From Paenibacillus oryzisoli (lineage in GTDB: Bacteria; Bacillota; Bacilli; Paenibacillales; NBRC-103111), in contig NZ_LYPB01000070.1 of NCBI RefSeq assembly GCF_001653565.1, positions 1 through 64,000 of the forward strand: a stretch of 64,000 nucleotides of DNA, in the 5' to 3' direction. Below are positions 1-12,400 of the stretch, piece by piece. Below the pieces are notes generated by a model. The model worked only from the letters and a program-made list of their open reading frames with translations, did no database searches and was not told the origin of the DNA. The position numbers and the translations under genes were made by a program. How positions within the stretch are numbered: the stretch's first letter is position 1; every line of letters starts with the position of its first letter.

Positions 1-79
1 CGCTGGAGGAGCCGAATGCGATGACCCGCACGTTCGGTTCTGTGAGAGGCCCATGCAACTATGCATGGGCCTACTCTAT
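1..79 (+). mobile_element. 3' end of a group II intron (domains V and VI)
   Basis: Positions 9-40 fold as a group II intron domain V: GAGCCGAA (9-16) pairs with TTCGGTTC (33-40), a two-base CG bulge (31-32) follows, then TGCG (17-20) pairs with CGCA (27-30). The AGC catalytic triad is at 10-12. Positions 44-76 fold as domain VI: a 10-bp stem 48-57/62-71, pair A47-T72, then an unpaired A73 (expected branch point) and GAG/CTC pairs 44-46/74-76. The intron should end near 79, the usual few bases after the branch A. The intron-encoded maturase would lie upstream, outside the window. The match to the domain V consensus is seen directly; that the element is mobile is inferred. Confidence 0.82.
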
Positions 80-111
80 TTTTTGTTCTCTTTCGACACT
101 GTTTTCCTTTT

Positions 112-144
112 TGTGAGAATTTTGAGAGAACGACTCTTTATACT
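112..144 (+). promoter_or_regulatory. Promoter/operator of the giant surface-protein operon
   Basis: A 19-bp element (112-130) holds two TGAGA half-sites 9 bp apart and is followed after 8 bp by a -10-like TATACT (139-144). The identical 19 bases with the same 8-bp gap and TACAAT occur at 23622-23654 before the CheY-like gene. There is no convincing -35 hexamer at 17 bp, so an activator or alternative sigma factor binding the element is likely. Confidence 0.6.
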
Positions 145-226
145 AGTTAGGTATATAGAACTATCATTTACACGAGTGTTTGCAGTCTAACAGCAGCAAG
201 ATTTTGGATGTATGAGGTGAATGTAC

Positions 227-916
227 GTGAAGAAAGCGACTAGGTTTTTTATTGTTTTAATCGGCGCGTTATGCCTCTTTACGAGTCATTATATGATTTC
301 TGACGCAAATCCGCCAGAAACCTACGGGGCAGAAGCGATTTATGCGAATGCGGAAAAGGCGCTCTTTTATGTGCGGGCTTTTCGTGAGGATGGCACGTTA
401 AAAGATGTGGGGACAGGCTTTGTAGTGGGAGAAGATGGTACCGCACTTACGGCCTATCATGTGATCGGCGGGGCTGACCGGATTACCTGTGTGAGGAATG
501 ATGGAAGCATTGAAGAAAATTGTCGGGTTGTGTCGCAGGACGAAACAACCGATACGGCAGTGCTTAAGTTTCCGCAGGATAAGAGCGGCTACGAACCAGA
601 AGGCGGCTATGCTTATATAAATTTGAGGACAAGCAAAGTGAAGCATGGTGAGAAAGTGTTTGCCATCGGATATCCCATGAAGGATACGAAGATCATCACG
701 GAAGGCATCGTCAATAGCCCGCGAGCGAATATTAATGGCAGAGATCGCATTCTTGTATCCTCACAGATCGTAAACGGTATGTCAGGAGGGCCAATTTTGG
801 ACAAATATGGACATGTGACGGGACTTATTTCAGGGTCGCTTCGCACGATGAACAATATTCATTTGGTTGTCAATATGGAAGATATAGATAAGGTTATGGA
901 TAAATATTCCAATTAG
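227..916 (+). CDS. Exported S1-family (trypsin-like) serine protease
   Basis: About 229 residues. An N-terminal hydrophobic stretch (about residues 5-20) is a signal peptide or anchor. The rest is one trypsin-like peptidase domain of the HtrA/DegP type without a PDZ domain. The catalytic triad is visible as H78 (in TAYHV), D109 (in DTAVLKF) and S186 (in GMSGGP). It should act outside the membrane. An ATG lies at 221, but it directly abuts the GAGGTGA ribosome site (214-220); GTG at 227 has a normal spacing and is preferred. The stop is 11 bp before the next gene, a 1794-residue secreted protein, so the protease may process or quality-control the giant proteins encoded downstream. That role is inference from context. 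Confidence 0.85.
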   Translation: MKKATRFFIVLIGALCLFTSHYMISDANPPETYGAEAIYANAEKALFYVRAFREDGTLKDVGTGFVVGEDGTALTAYHVIGGADRITCVRNDGSIEENCRVVSQDETTDTAVLKFPQDKSGYEPEGGYAYINLRTSKVKHGEKVFAIGYPMKDTKIITEGIVNSPRANINGRDRILVSSQIVNGMSGGPILDKYGHVTGLISGSLRTMNNIHLVVNMEDIDKVMDKYSN

Positions 917-927
917 GGGGTTCGAAG

Positions 928-3900
928 GTGAAAAAAAGAATGAAGACACATATTTCAATCTTTCTTGTGGCGACGATGTTGATCACAATGGTTTTCAATC
1001 TATCAGCAGGCGTGGCGCAGGCGGGAACGAGCGTGAATACGGACTATGTGAAGAGACATTTTCATCAAGTGGAGATTATCAATGGTGAAGCGATGTCATC
1101 TTTCACTACCTCGTTTGGTGGAGAATACACGTTTGAGGATGATGACGATGATATGGGTGAGCCTAATAATGCTGCGTCAGATGCAGCACAATTCAATGCA
1201 TTCCCATTGTTCTATAAAGCTGCTTTCGGCGGTGGGGTTACTGGTGTGAGCGTAACGAGCATCGGTGAGGAGCTGGATCCGGAAGACAGTGATATTGAAT
1301 TTAACCAAACGTCCATTAACCGTCTGGATGGTCATTTCATCGGGAAAATTAAAGTTGCCGATATCCCGGAGTTGAAGAAACTGGCTGAAAGCGGTACTGC
1401 GCGTTTCATGGTCAAAGCCGGTATATTGAACAGTTCAAGTTCTAATAATGCACAGATATGGGTCTATACTGATAAGCAGAACCGAAGTGGTGATGCGCTA
1501 GGCGAACATGATGGGACCGCCAAAATCGGTTGGGATGGGAGTCCGTCCAAGTGGACCGACGTATCCTATTCGGATGATGATGATGACAAGCTTAATGTCA
1601 ATTCACCGTGGCTCAGCTTTGCGCCTGACGACTATATCATTCTAGAGACAGAGACGAATAGTGCTTCTACAGAAGTGAACGGCATCCGCCTGTATTTCGC
1701 TGATATCGACGCACCTATGATAAAGGATTATACCTTCACAACAACCGGTACAGAACGGGATAATACTGAAATTAATCAGAAGGAGCTTTTTTTGAAAAAG
1801 GAGCAAAACTTCAATCTAACCTATAACTTCAGCGAGTACGTTAGGGTAGAAGCTCCGGAAATCATTACGAACAATCTAGCAAGTCATAATTTGTTTATGA
1901 ATCCAGCAGGAACAGGCTTGCCAGGGGCAGGTCAGAATCAAAGCATGAAGCTGGATTTGACATCGGAGCAGTCGAAGGAGTATACGAAAACGTTGCCTTA
2001 CAAATATACGGCAGCCGATTATCACCACACGGGCAACTTGCCGATCGACGCTGGCGGGGATTTAGAGCAGAAGAAGCTCAATGCATCGGGATCGTTGTGG
2101 GAAAAGATCGATGCCTCCAAATTCCATGACGCGGCGGGAAATCCACTCAAGATGGATGGATTTAACAAATCAAGTTCATCCAGTTCCAGTTATTTGGCTG
2201 GCAAAACGATAAACCCTTTTGACTATGGTACGAATTTAGGCTATCGCGTCATTATTGATGCAGTACCTCCGAAATACTCGTCGGTCGCTAACGGAATTCA
2301 GCCGGAGATTGTGACCGGCAGTACATTGAATAAAGGCGATGTCATCAACTTCAAGGTGCAGTTGACGGAAGATGCGATCGTGAAAGAAGGGGACAATTGG
2401 AACGCTAACGGTCTCTATCTTCTTTTCAATAATGGGATGAAAGCTGAGTATGTTGAAGGTGAAAATACAAGTGTTTGGAGATTCCGGGCAACGATTACGG
2501 AAAGTGATTTGGACGTATCCTTGCTCAAAGCGATTGCTCTGACGCATAGGCTTAAGTCGGGTGGGACAGACAAGGGAGTTATTCAGGATTATGCAGGCAA
2601 TCTGCTGATGGATTCAGCGAATGTCAGCCCATCAACGAATACAGATCCTTCCCAAGCCGTACCTAATACGAAGATCGATTGGGCTAATCTAGCTATTGAT
2701 AACAAAGCTCCGAAGATCGACTTCAGATACGATAGCGGTGTAACGGATGCCGTATACAAGCAAGTTGACAAGCTGACGATTGATGCCAATGATGAAGCGA
2801 TTATTACGCCACCGCTTGATCCAGATGAACCGGGCGCTGTGAGACCAAGTCGAGGCATCTATCATCCGATTAATATGACGGGCTCAAAGCCTGAAGACTC
2901 TTCAGGAGTAGGACTTGTCTACTATTATTGGAGTCAAAGCGAGCGCAATCCTTTGGAGGGCAAGGAAGCCGATCATTACGCAGCGATCAAACGATTCTCG
3001 CTAACAGGCGAGAAGCCAAGCAGTGTTCTGTATCCAAGTGAAATGTCTGATTTTGAGCCTGTTGTTGCCAATAATAAGACCAATTTGCTGATCCCGCCAA
3101 TGGAAGCCTTCGAACCAGCGAATAGCGGCGCGTGGTATCTGCATACATGGACTGCGGATATGACGTGGGACACAGCAAGAGAATTAATGCAATATGACAA
3201 AATGAAAACATACAAAGTGAACAACCCTGCTCAGTATACGGGGTGGATCAATGAGTTTAAGACGCAAAATCCTACTGGTTCTGAGGCGGATGCAGAGAAA
3301 TATGCTTCCGATAAAGCGCTTGTAGCGGTAGGTAACTATAAGGATACGTCCGTATGGAAACTTGAGGATTTCAAGCAAGACGATTCCAACTGGACCTACG
3401 CACGAGGGATCCTTCTTCTGGACAATGAGTCGCCCGAATTATCAGCCGCAGTGTCTGGTGGCAATAATACGGCTGAGGTGAAGGTGGCAGTTACAGCCGA
3501 GGATAAGCACAGTGGTATTGATCCTGCCAAGCTGCAATACCAGTGGGTTAAGGTCGGAGAGCGTTCGAATCCAATCGCCTGGAAAGTAGTTCCTGAGGAT
3601 CGTTCGGTCTCCACGTTGAACAACGTAGATGAAGCTGGAGAGTATGAGCTTCATCTCATGGCTGTGGACAAAGCAGGTAATCAAACGATAACGCAAATGG
3701 CAGACACTGTTCATATTGATCCGATTAAAAAGATTATCGTTGATTTCTCGCCGGCAGCTTCAGTAGAGTACGTACAGAGTCATGATGTTACTTTCTCGAT
3801 CAAGGGAATTTCTGTTGCTGAGCTTACCTATGCGTACAGTCCATCACCTGCGCTGCCACCTACGGTTTCTTATCATGTATATGGAAGCAGCACGGTTACA

Positions 3901-6312
3901 GAGGATGTCTATTATTTTACGATAAATAAGAATGCATGGCTTAATGGTGTGCAGTATCTGCACATTAAAGTCAAGGAACAAGGTACGAATGACACCTATA
4001 ACTATAGTGAAGCTTATCATTTCGATAATGCGGCACCGCTTGTTACCTTCAGTAAAACAGGAGGAGCTTATCCGAAGCCATCGCATATCGTCGATGTGAC
4101 AGTCAGAGATACGCATAGTCCGAATGCAATAATTACGAAATATCAATGGGTGAAGTCAGGAGACACGCTTCCGGACAAAGCTTCGGTAAATTGGAAAGTT
4201 CTTCCAGAAGACAACAAAGCTATGATTGATAATACGAACTTAGCTGAGGGTGAGGCTGCTGAATATACGCTATATGTGTACGCCCAAGATGCTGCGGGGA
4301 ATGACGTGATTAAGAATACCGATACATTCATGGTCACCAGAGAAGCGAATAAGCCGATAGAAGTACTGCAGAAAGATCTCATTTATATGGATGGAAATGA
4401 ATCAGACGGCTATTATGCGATTGTCAAGCTAGAGCTAAAAAATATATCCAAGGAAGGGTTCGAGTTTGCCATTTCTTCCGATGGCGGAACAACATGGAAT
4501 CCGTGGTTGCCGTATTCGAATTTCTCGAAGATCAAAGTGCAGAGCGCCAAGGTCCAGGATTTCAATCTTCGCGTTAAATTCAAATCAGCTTTGGGGACAG
4601 TGAGTGATGTTAGCACGATTGATACGAGTGAGTACGCTGCTATAGACGAGCCGATATATGGACTTGCCGTGCATAGTACGCTGAAACCAGCGAAAAGCAA
4701 CGTGCTTCGCATTTCGGTGCCGGCGGGAATTAAAGTCTCACCTGCATCCAGCACGAACAACCCGATGGTACCCGTTCGTAAATCGGGCAACAATTTCGAG
4801 GTAACGATCAATGGTCTGTATACCTTTGATCTGACGGATACAATGGATAGCACAAAGACCGAGAAACTGATGATTGTCGTAAAAAACATAGACAATACAC
4901 CGCCGACCGCAGATTTTATTCAAAAAATCACAGAACCGACGACGGCCAATGTATTAGTTAGATTAGATCCTTCTGAAGATGTTCGTATTCTGAATAATGA
5001 GGCACGAGCTGATTATCTTTTCAAAGATAATGGCACATTTACATTCCAATTTGAAGATGAAGCAGGAAATCAGGGTTCGGCTACGGCAACTGTCACGAAT
5101 ATTGACCGCTCTCAGCCTAACGTGGAAATTGTAAAATCCTATACTTACGGAGAGCACGGCAGCAAATCTTTCAAGACGATTACGGATTCCGATGACAATG
5201 TGATGTATACGCAAGGCGTCACGTTGAGTGTCTTGAATAAGGATCCTGACGATCCTAAACAATTTATTGTGGTGAATGGCAAACAACAGATAACCGTGTA
5301 CGATAATGGCCCCCTTGATTTTATTATTACAGATGCCTTGGGCAATACAACGTTGCTGCAAGAAAATGTAACGAACATAGTACCGAATTTACCAGATCCT
5401 GAGCGTATTACGTATGAGTTCATTGATGAGCAGGGCAACCTCGTACCCGAGGGGGAAATCGTTACCAGCGGCGGTAAGCGCTATGCCAAGGGCAAGGTGA
5501 GAGCAACTATAATCGGTAAAGTTGATGCGCCAAATCAAGTGTTTCGAGGAACTGTGCCTGTGAAACAAGGTGCGGCCTACAGCAATTTGATCAGTAATGA
5601 GACGGGAAGCTATACGACTTCGATGGTTTATGGAGCAAACGGCGAGATACGAGTTGCTTTGAGCGACCTTCTCGGCAATATCAACAGACCCCTGATCAAA
5701 GTGGAAGGTCTCGACAATACTGCTCCTGTAATTAAGTTGAATAGTTCGTTTGTTGCGGTTGTACAGAATCAAGAGAATTTCAATCCGCTCGTCGATCTTG
5801 GCGGGTATTCAGCTTCAGATAACCTATCGGAAACGAATAAACTCAAGGTTACAGTTGAAAACTTGGATATATCCAAGCTAGGCAAGCAGACGGTGACATA
5901 TACCGTGACCGATGAAGTTGGCAACACGTCAAGTGTGAAGCAGAACGTGGTCGTACTGGCTAACAGCGGTCTGCTGATTATTGGGAATGATCAGGTTATT
6001 TCATCGGCTACAGGGGAAAGTATTCTGTTCGATCAGAACCATGTCACCTTTGGGATCTCCGGGTTCAATGTCATGAATGTTGATGGACAAAGCGTGATGA
6101 ACGAGCGTGGAAGGTACGATATTCTGTACCATAGCGGCCTCTATCGTGAAGGACAGATGAAGTATATTGCACAGCAAGTAACTATGGAGCAATTGCTGTC
6201 CCATACCTACAAAGTCGAATTCCCTGAGACGGGATGGTATACCATCATCGTAAGGACGCAAGAAAGAGAACGGGAATTCGCTACATTCTTCATTAGCAAA
6301 TTGAAGAAATAA
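928..6312 (+). CDS. Giant secreted protein with Ig-like repeats, no SLH anchor
   Basis: 1794 residues, GTG start 7 bp after AGGGGG (915-920). A signal peptide ends near residue 32 (Ala-rich VAQA). The body is made of beta-sandwich-like repeats of the bacterial Ig/DUF5011 type: phrases such as VTYTVTDEVGN, DEAGNQ and YTFD recur, and two modules share the frame YQWVK...WKV-PED (about residues 865-985 and 1055-1155). Two acidic runs (EDDDDDMG and SDDDDDKL, residues about 72 and 212) could bind calcium. Unlike the next two genes it has no C-terminal SLH triplet, so it is either released or held by partners. It sits in the middle of the same transcription unit. Precise function unknown. Confidence 0.8.
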   Translation: MKKRMKTHISIFLVATMLITMVFNLSAGVAQAGTSVNTDYVKRHFHQVEIINGEAMSSFTTSFGGEYTFEDDDDDMGEPNNAASDAAQFNAFPLFYKAAFGGGVTGVSVTSIGEELDPEDSDIEFNQTSINRLDGHFIGKIKVADIPELKKLAESGTARFMVKAGILNSSSSNNAQIWVYTDKQNRSGDALGEHDGTAKIGWDGSPSKWTDVSYSDDDDDKLNVNSPWLSFAPDDYIILETETNSASTEVNGIRLYFADIDAPMIKDYTFTTTGTERDNTEINQKELFLKKEQNFNLTYNFSEYVRVEAPEIITNNLASHNLFMNPAGTGLPGAGQNQSMKLDLTSEQSKEYTKTLPYKYTAADYHHTGNLPIDAGGDLEQKKLNASGSLWEKIDASKFHDAAGNPLKMDGFNKSSSSSSSYLAGKTINPFDYGTNLGYRVIIDAVPPKYSSVANGIQPEIVTGSTLNKGDVINFKVQLTEDAIVKEGDNWNANGLYLLFNNGMKAEYVEGENTSVWRFRATITESDLDVSLLKAIALTHRLKSGGTDKGVIQDYAGNLLMDSANVSPSTNTDPSQAVPNTKIDWANLAIDNKAPKIDFRYDSGVTDAVYKQVDKLTIDANDEAIITPPLDPDEPGAVRPSRGIYHPINMTGSKPEDSSGVGLVYYYWSQSERNPLEGKEADHYAAIKRFSLTGEKPSSVLYPSEMSDFEPVVANNKTNLLIPPMEAFEPANSGAWYLHTWTADMTWDTARELMQYDKMKTYKVNNPAQYTGWINEFKTQNPTGSEADAEKYASDKALVAVGNYKDTSVWKLEDFKQDDSNWTYARGILLLDNESPELSAAVSGGNNTAEVKVAVTAEDKHSGIDPAKLQYQWVKVGERSNPIAWKVVPEDRSVSTLNNVDEAGEYELHLMAVDKAGNQTITQMADTVHIDPIKKIIVDFSPAASVEYVQSHDVTFSIKGISVAELTYAYSPSPALPPTVSYHVYGSSTVTEDVYYFTINKNAWLNGVQYLHIKVKEQGTNDTYNYSEAYHFDNAAPLVTFSKTGGAYPKPSHIVDVTVRDTHSPNAIITKYQWVKSGDTLPDKASVNWKVLPEDNKAMIDNTNLAEGEAAEYTLYVYAQDAAGNDVIKNTDTFMVTREANKPIEVLQKDLIYMDGNESDGYYAIVKLELKNISKEGFEFAISSDGGTTWNPWLPYSNFSKIKVQSAKVQDFNLRVKFKSALGTVSDVSTIDTSEYAAIDEPIYGLAVHSTLKPAKSNVLRISVPAGIKVSPASSTNNPMVPVRKSGNNFEVTINGLYTFDLTDTMDSTKTEKLMIVVKNIDNTPPTADFIQKITEPTTANVLVRLDPSEDVRILNNEARADYLFKDNGTFTFQFEDEAGNQGSATATVTNIDRSQPNVEIVKSYTYGEHGSKSFKTITDSDDNVMYTQGVTLSVLNKDPDDPKQFIVVNGKQQITVYDNGPLDFIITDALGNTTLLQENVTNIVPNLPDPERITYEFIDEQGNLVPEGEIVTSGGKRYAKGKVRATIIGKVDAPNQVFRGTVPVKQGAAYSNLISNETGSYTTSMVYGANGEIRVALSDLLGNINRPLIKVEGLDNTAPVIKLNSSFVAVVQNQENFNPLVDLGGYSASDNLSETNKLKVTVENLDISKLGKQTVTYTVTDEVGNTSSVKQNVVVLANSGLLIIGNDQVISSATGESILFDQNHVTFGISGFNVMNVDGQSVMNERGRYDILYHSGLYREGQMKYIAQQVTMEQLLSHTYKVEFPETGWYTIIVRTQEREREFATFFISKLKK

Positions 6313-6340
6313 CGCTGTTGTTCAGGTTTGCCAAGTCATC

Positions 6341-6390
6341 ATGATTGCCGGAGTAGGAAGACATGTCTGTCTCGCGCTCCGGTCAATCAT
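6341..6390 (+). promoter_or_regulatory. Intergenic inverted repeat between two giant genes
   Basis: Arms 6341-6353 and 6377-6390 are complementary over 13 bp with a single bulged base, around a 23-nt loop. No T-run follows, so it is not a classical terminator. It could stabilise or process the long operon mRNA and set the ratio between the proteins on either side. Confidence 0.5.
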
Positions 6391-6420
6391 TCTATCTCAT
6401 GCAAGAAGGAGCCATAGCTG

Positions 6421-9400
6421 ATGAGAGTAATAAGAAAGTGGTTGTCTATTTGTTTATTGATTTCTCTGGTATTAAATTTCCCCTTATCCGTATTGGCCGA
6501 TGTGGTTAACCAGAAAGACGTGACGGTGCTCAGCAATAGCTTCCTGAAGGTAACGGTTGATAATAACACGGGCAGATTTGCTATCCGTACAGTGGAAGGG
6601 CAGCCTATTCGCAAAAATGATCAAAATGTCAATATGATGTTCAGAGGCGACGATCCTGAATCATCCTTTACCACATTCCGAATTGACGGAACCGATTATA
6701 TTTTTGGGAATCCATATAAATTTGCTGTTGATTTTTTCTCGGAAATTACGAAACCGCGAATTGTCAGCAATCCTGACGGTACGAAACAGGTCGAAACGGT
6801 TTGGACAATTAAAGGGGTAGAGATTAAGCAAATCTTAATGCTGTATATGGATGTTAAAGACATTGCGAATTCAGGCAATGTGAACGTTCGTTATGAAGTG
6901 ACGAATCACTCGGGTGCTGATGTACAGGTCGGAACGAGAATTTTGCTAGACACGATGGTTGGTGGCAACGATGGGCCTGCATTTCAGGTGGGAACCGCCT
7001 ATCAAGTGCCCTTGCAGGTAGAAAGAAAACTCGTGGATGAATCCAAGTTGGACTCCTCTGTAGGGGAACATGAAAAAGCTTTATTTACATTGCCAGCCTA
7101 TTGGGTGATGAAGGATAAATGGGATAAGTCGAATCCGCTTGCAACCAATGTGGTTGCCTACGGATTTAATAATTTCTCGGAGAAAGACATTAACATTGTG
7201 GATGAAATGATTGTTGGCCATTGGAATTCATTGGCGAATACCAAATGGGATTACACCGTTAATCCTAATCTTGATTTCACAACCGACACGAATGATTATG
7301 GGACTGCCGACTCCGCTGTTGCGTTGTACTGGAACGCTGATCCAATCGCCAAGAATGCTATGAAAAGCTTCGAAACAGTATATGGATTGGGTGAAATTGT
7401 CGAGCCGGACAAGGTGTTTTCCATTCGCTACATTGATCCTGTTAATCAATTAGCTACAGAGGAGGATGGGAACGCCTATGTGAATGAAGGCGTATTTGAC
7501 ATTGTAGCGGAAATTGAGAATTTGCCTTCTTTTAACATAGAGCATTCTAACATTCAACTTGAGATGACATTAGATAGTGGACTTAGCTTCGTTGAATTGG
7601 ATAGCAAGGGTCAACCTATTATCGAGAATGGCAAAGTCAAGACGAAAACAGATCGTTCAATGAAAATAAACTACCGTAAAGAGGCCACGCCTGAGGAAGC
7701 TCAACATGGCATTCAGCCCAAGTATAAACCAGGCGAGACGGTTACAGCTTCATTCAAGGTAGTTGCTAAAGGCAGGGCATGGCCAACGACCAAAGAATAT
7801 ATGCTTACGGCAAGCAGTAAAGAAACCGAGAAAGCTCTGGACGAGCTTAAGAGTAAAAGTAAATATCAAGATAAAAATGAAGACAAAAACCAAGCAAATG
7901 ATATGTCTATAGAAGCGCAATATATGTCCAGCAAGGCAAACTTTGTGTTTCTGCCACCTGTTGGAACCGCTGCGCAGTCGTATGTGTATGCCATGTCGCC
8001 TGAAGAGGCTTATGCGACAGATGTGAAGTACATAACGCTTAATTTATCGAATATTGAAGCCTATTACACAGGTAATGCAACAACGGATCCGAATTTTGAT
8101 CTGTATTTCAAAGAAATGGCGACAGGGCAACGCTATAAAGTGCCTGTGAAGGATTCGGTTATTCTGCAGCCGGCTGGAGATGGTCAGGTCGGGGATATGC
8201 GAATTTCCTATCGTACGGGTGATATGGTCGATGCAAACGGAGCCGTCATGAAGGACGAAAATGGGAAAGAACTGAACAATTTAGGTCCAGAACTGCCCCT
8301 TGGTGAATACCAGGTCGAGATTGATTACAAGGGGGACAAAGGGGACGATCCGGAAATTGCGCAATTGTATGATATTACAACGAATCAAAGATTTGTTGTG
8401 AGTGAGAATGAAGAAGCTAGGGTGCGGAAAGCCAACATTCTGACGGTTGTTAAAACGAAAGTGGACTTGACAGCTCAACCAGGCAAGCCACTGAGTACAG
8501 AGGAAATAGAAGAGCTTGAAGAAAATTTCCCTGGTTATAAAGTGAAGGATAGAACTCAGCTTAATAATGATATCTCTATTTTCGGACTCGTGAAAGGCGC
8601 TTTGGGTATTGCAAGTAAGGCTGTTGATCCGCAGTTTGATATTGAGAATGCGTTATCGAACGAGGAAGTAGCGGCATATCGATTAATGCCCTTTGAAAGC
8701 GAAGAAGAGCTTGAGGCGTATAAGGAAGAGATTGAAGAAGAAGCGAAGGACAGTGGTGAAGAAGAACCGGGAACGGAAGTGCTGGTTGAAATCACAGGCA
8801 TGATCAATCAAATCGGTTCCGGTGATGATGCGGAGTATGTTGTCGATACCAAAAAAGAGCCTGCCATTATCAACAAAAGCGTTGCTTATAGCGGGAAAGA
8901 TATGGTTTTTGCCAAAGGAAAGCTTGATATATTCGGAATTAAGGCGAACACGGACAAGATTCCATTCTTTAACACGTTGAATATCAAAGGCGATGGCACG
9001 CTAAGTGTGGCAAGCAGCGGATTTGTCTTCAACAAAGGAGAATGGACGCTAGATTTCTATAATGGTTTTGATAAGTCTTTGACCAAAAAAGAGGAAGAAG
9101 ATGAAGAAGGGGAAGAGGAAGAAGAAGAGGAAGAAACTGGCGGCGAAGACGACTCCTTAAATGGCTCGTTGAAATGGGCAGTCGGAGGACTTGGCGATCG
9201 ATTAAATCCGCTTCGTCAGTTGATGGTCAGCGATGTCTATTTCAATAAGCACAGTTTATTTGCAGCTCCAAGCTTCTCGATTAATGGGTTTGGATTGAAA
9301 TTCAATGACTTCATCTTGCGAGAAGGTGGTGTGTCATTTGGCGGCACTGTTTCTTTGAAAATTATCGAATCGGAGATCAAGAATGTTATTTTCAATGATA

Positions 9401-12400
9401 AAGGCTTTGTCGGCATTGATGCGGGATTGAAATTTGATCTGAATGAAAGTTTAGGGCTGATCGAAAGCACGGAAGAAGAGGAGGATGGCAAGAAGAAGCC
9501 GTCTGGTGAGATTAATATCGTTCATTACGAACAAGAAGTAGAAGGCATCGAGAACACCTACGGATTGAAGTTTAATGCGAGTCTTAGCGGGATGACAAGC
9601 GTAGGCGTCGAGATTGAATTTAAGAAAGTGAAAGATAAACGCATTCTTCCGAATGTGATTGGTTTCTCTGCTGATTTGGGCGAGCCGGGTGTACTGATCG
9701 CAGGTGCAACATATTTGACGAGTATTCGGGGGGCCATTCGCGAGCTGGCGGATACAATCGCTGGAGGAAGTAGTGATGTGCCGCTGACCATTGAAGCAGG
9801 TGCAGATGTTTCCTTTGGCGTAAACCCGGCAACGTTCTATGGCAGCATTGATATGACCTTGCGACAATCAGGGATCAGATTAGCAGGTAAGCTGGACTTT
9901 AGCGAAGAGCGGCTTGTGATGCTGAAGAAAGCTACGATTGAGGCACAATGGATGACGCCGTGGTTTGTCAGCGCTTCTGCAGAAGTAGACATTTTAGGCT
10001 GGGACGTCATTATTGGAAGAGCTAGCATTTTTATCGGACAAAATTTAATTAAGAATAGAATTGATTTCGAAGGCTTCGTCAATGCAAAAGTTCAAATTCC
10101 GGGAAGTGTTCCGGTTGTAGGCGGTATGGCCTTAGGTGGAATTTCACTAGGTGCTAATAATGACAAGATGTGGGGCAGTGTTTCAATTTTGTTTATTAGC
10201 TTGGGCATCACGTACTACTTTGATGGAGATATTGAATTCGGTACTTCGGGAGAAAAGCTGCCGGATGGACTGCTGTACTTGCGGATGGAAGACCCCGAAA
10301 CAGGTCCGAAATTAGTCGCCATTGGTCAAGGTATTCAGACGCTGGCTACCTCGTGGGAATCCAGAGAGGATGCCATTCATGACATTGAGTATCACAGCAT
10401 CTCTGAGGGTGTAAGTATTCTGGATAACGGTTCAATGAATATCGGGATTGGCGGTATTACCGTTTCTGATGAAGGTAAGCTTCATGCGATTCCGATGAGC
10501 AATGTAACGGGCGATGCACTTCTTGAGCTCGAATACTTTGGGAACAAAGCGCCTAATCTGGTGTTGAAAGACAACAACGGAAAGGACTATAAGTTAATCT
10601 ATGATGAAACGAGAACGAATCCGCAAGCGAATGCCTTTACCCAGCATATTCCAACGGGTGTACAGGCAGCAAGAAACAAGGTATACATTGCCATACCGAA
10701 AAACCTTGTAGGTGGCGGTATCTGGAAGCTGTATGCGGATCAGCTAGTGGAGTCCAAGCTTCTTAACATTCCACAGGTAGCAAAATTGGATGAGATAAAG
10801 CTGAGCCCAAGCGCGGCAGATGTGAATAAGTTTACCGCATCGTGGAAAGTGAGTAACGCGAAACAAGGGGATACAGTTAACTTGTACTTAACGAAAGATG
10901 CGGTAATGAACCAGCAAACTGGGGCAGGCGGAGACATTCTTGCGCCTGGTGATGCCGGCATGTTAATTGGCAAGGATTTGAATGTCTCCAATCTGGGAGG
11001 CAAGACGGGCAATTTGACAGCAGGGCAAGTGGAGATTGACGTCACTAAAGTGCCTTTGTTAGGAGATACGGAAGATATTCGTGGCATGCTTGCCCAAGGG
11101 AATTATTATTTGCGTGCAGAGTTGAAGTCTACAAGCAATTTCCAGACGAAGACGACAGCGAATCGGTTCGAGATTGTTGATCCGTTAGCGCCAACAGCTG
11201 TTAGTGATGTTGCCTTGAAGCCAGTAGGAAACGGGTACTTCGAGTTGTCTTTCAAACCTGCACCGAAGAAGCCGGACCAAGCAGAGTATGGACACAGCTA
11301 TGCCATTGATGTCCTGCAGCAAGTCAATGGCAAACTTGTTCCCTATTCGAATTTCGGGTCTCTGCTATTGAGTGACAAGAAGCTTGAGAGCTATTGGAAT
11401 GCACAAAGCGGAAAGTATGAGCATATTCGCTTAGGCGGATGGACGGCTACCTCAAACTCCAACGCGGTGGATCATGCCAGCTTAGAAGGCAATTCCGCAC
11501 AAGGAACGATTAAATATACGGGACTTGAGGTTGGACAGGAGTATGTCATCGGGGTATCAGCGGCAACGAAGCCACCGAAAACGGCGGACAAACACGAGAA
11601 TAATCACTTTGCGAACCGGATCGACACCGCAAGTACGTTATTGCCCGTGCCAAGCAAGCCGAAGCTATCCCCACAAGTGACGAATGGGAAGCGGCTTAGC
11701 AAGGTAACGGATGCGTTCATCGAGGTGCTTACGAATACGACGGAGCAAAGTATCACTTTTACGTCAGATCAACCCAATGTTGAAGTTGAAGCGATCTATG
11801 ATGACCAATCGCTGGGGAAAGTTGACTTGGTCAACCAGCAAGGCGGCAGCGCAGGCACTTTGAATTTCACAAACTTTACAACTGACGGCAAGTATGCCAT
11901 TGAACTGAAAACGAGAAATACAAGCACAGGAGATTTCTCGATTACGATGCTGTACCTGACAGTAGATACGATAGCGCCTGTCATCTATATCGACACGCCG
12001 TTGACTGGTGAACGTACGAAGAACGGTAAAATTAAAGTATCCGGTACGACAAGCAATGATTCGACGATGGAAGTGAATGGACAACGGGTCACCGTTGGGC
12101 AGAATGGCAAGTTTGCTGGGGAAATCACAGCTGCCAGCGATGATCCGACATTCCCAATATCGTTTCAAGCGTTGGATCATGCAGGGAATCGTAATCAAGC
12201 GTCAGTGACGCTGACGAATGGCTCGTATCAACTGCCAGTTGCGTTGGTGCTGCGCAACGTGCCGAATCTTAGAAAGAATGAATCTAGAAAAATAGAAGCT
12301 TTCTTGCGTTTGCCTGATGGCAAAGATACGCAAGGTCATCCCAAGTTTAAGGAAGTAGTCGTTCCGAATGCAGACAGCAATAAGTTGACATTTTCCAATT

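Noticed and set aside
48..84. Rho-independent terminator from the 10-bp hairpin and T-run
   Set aside because: The hairpin fits intron domain VI with a bulged branch A directly after a consensus domain V; a terminator role is at best secondary.
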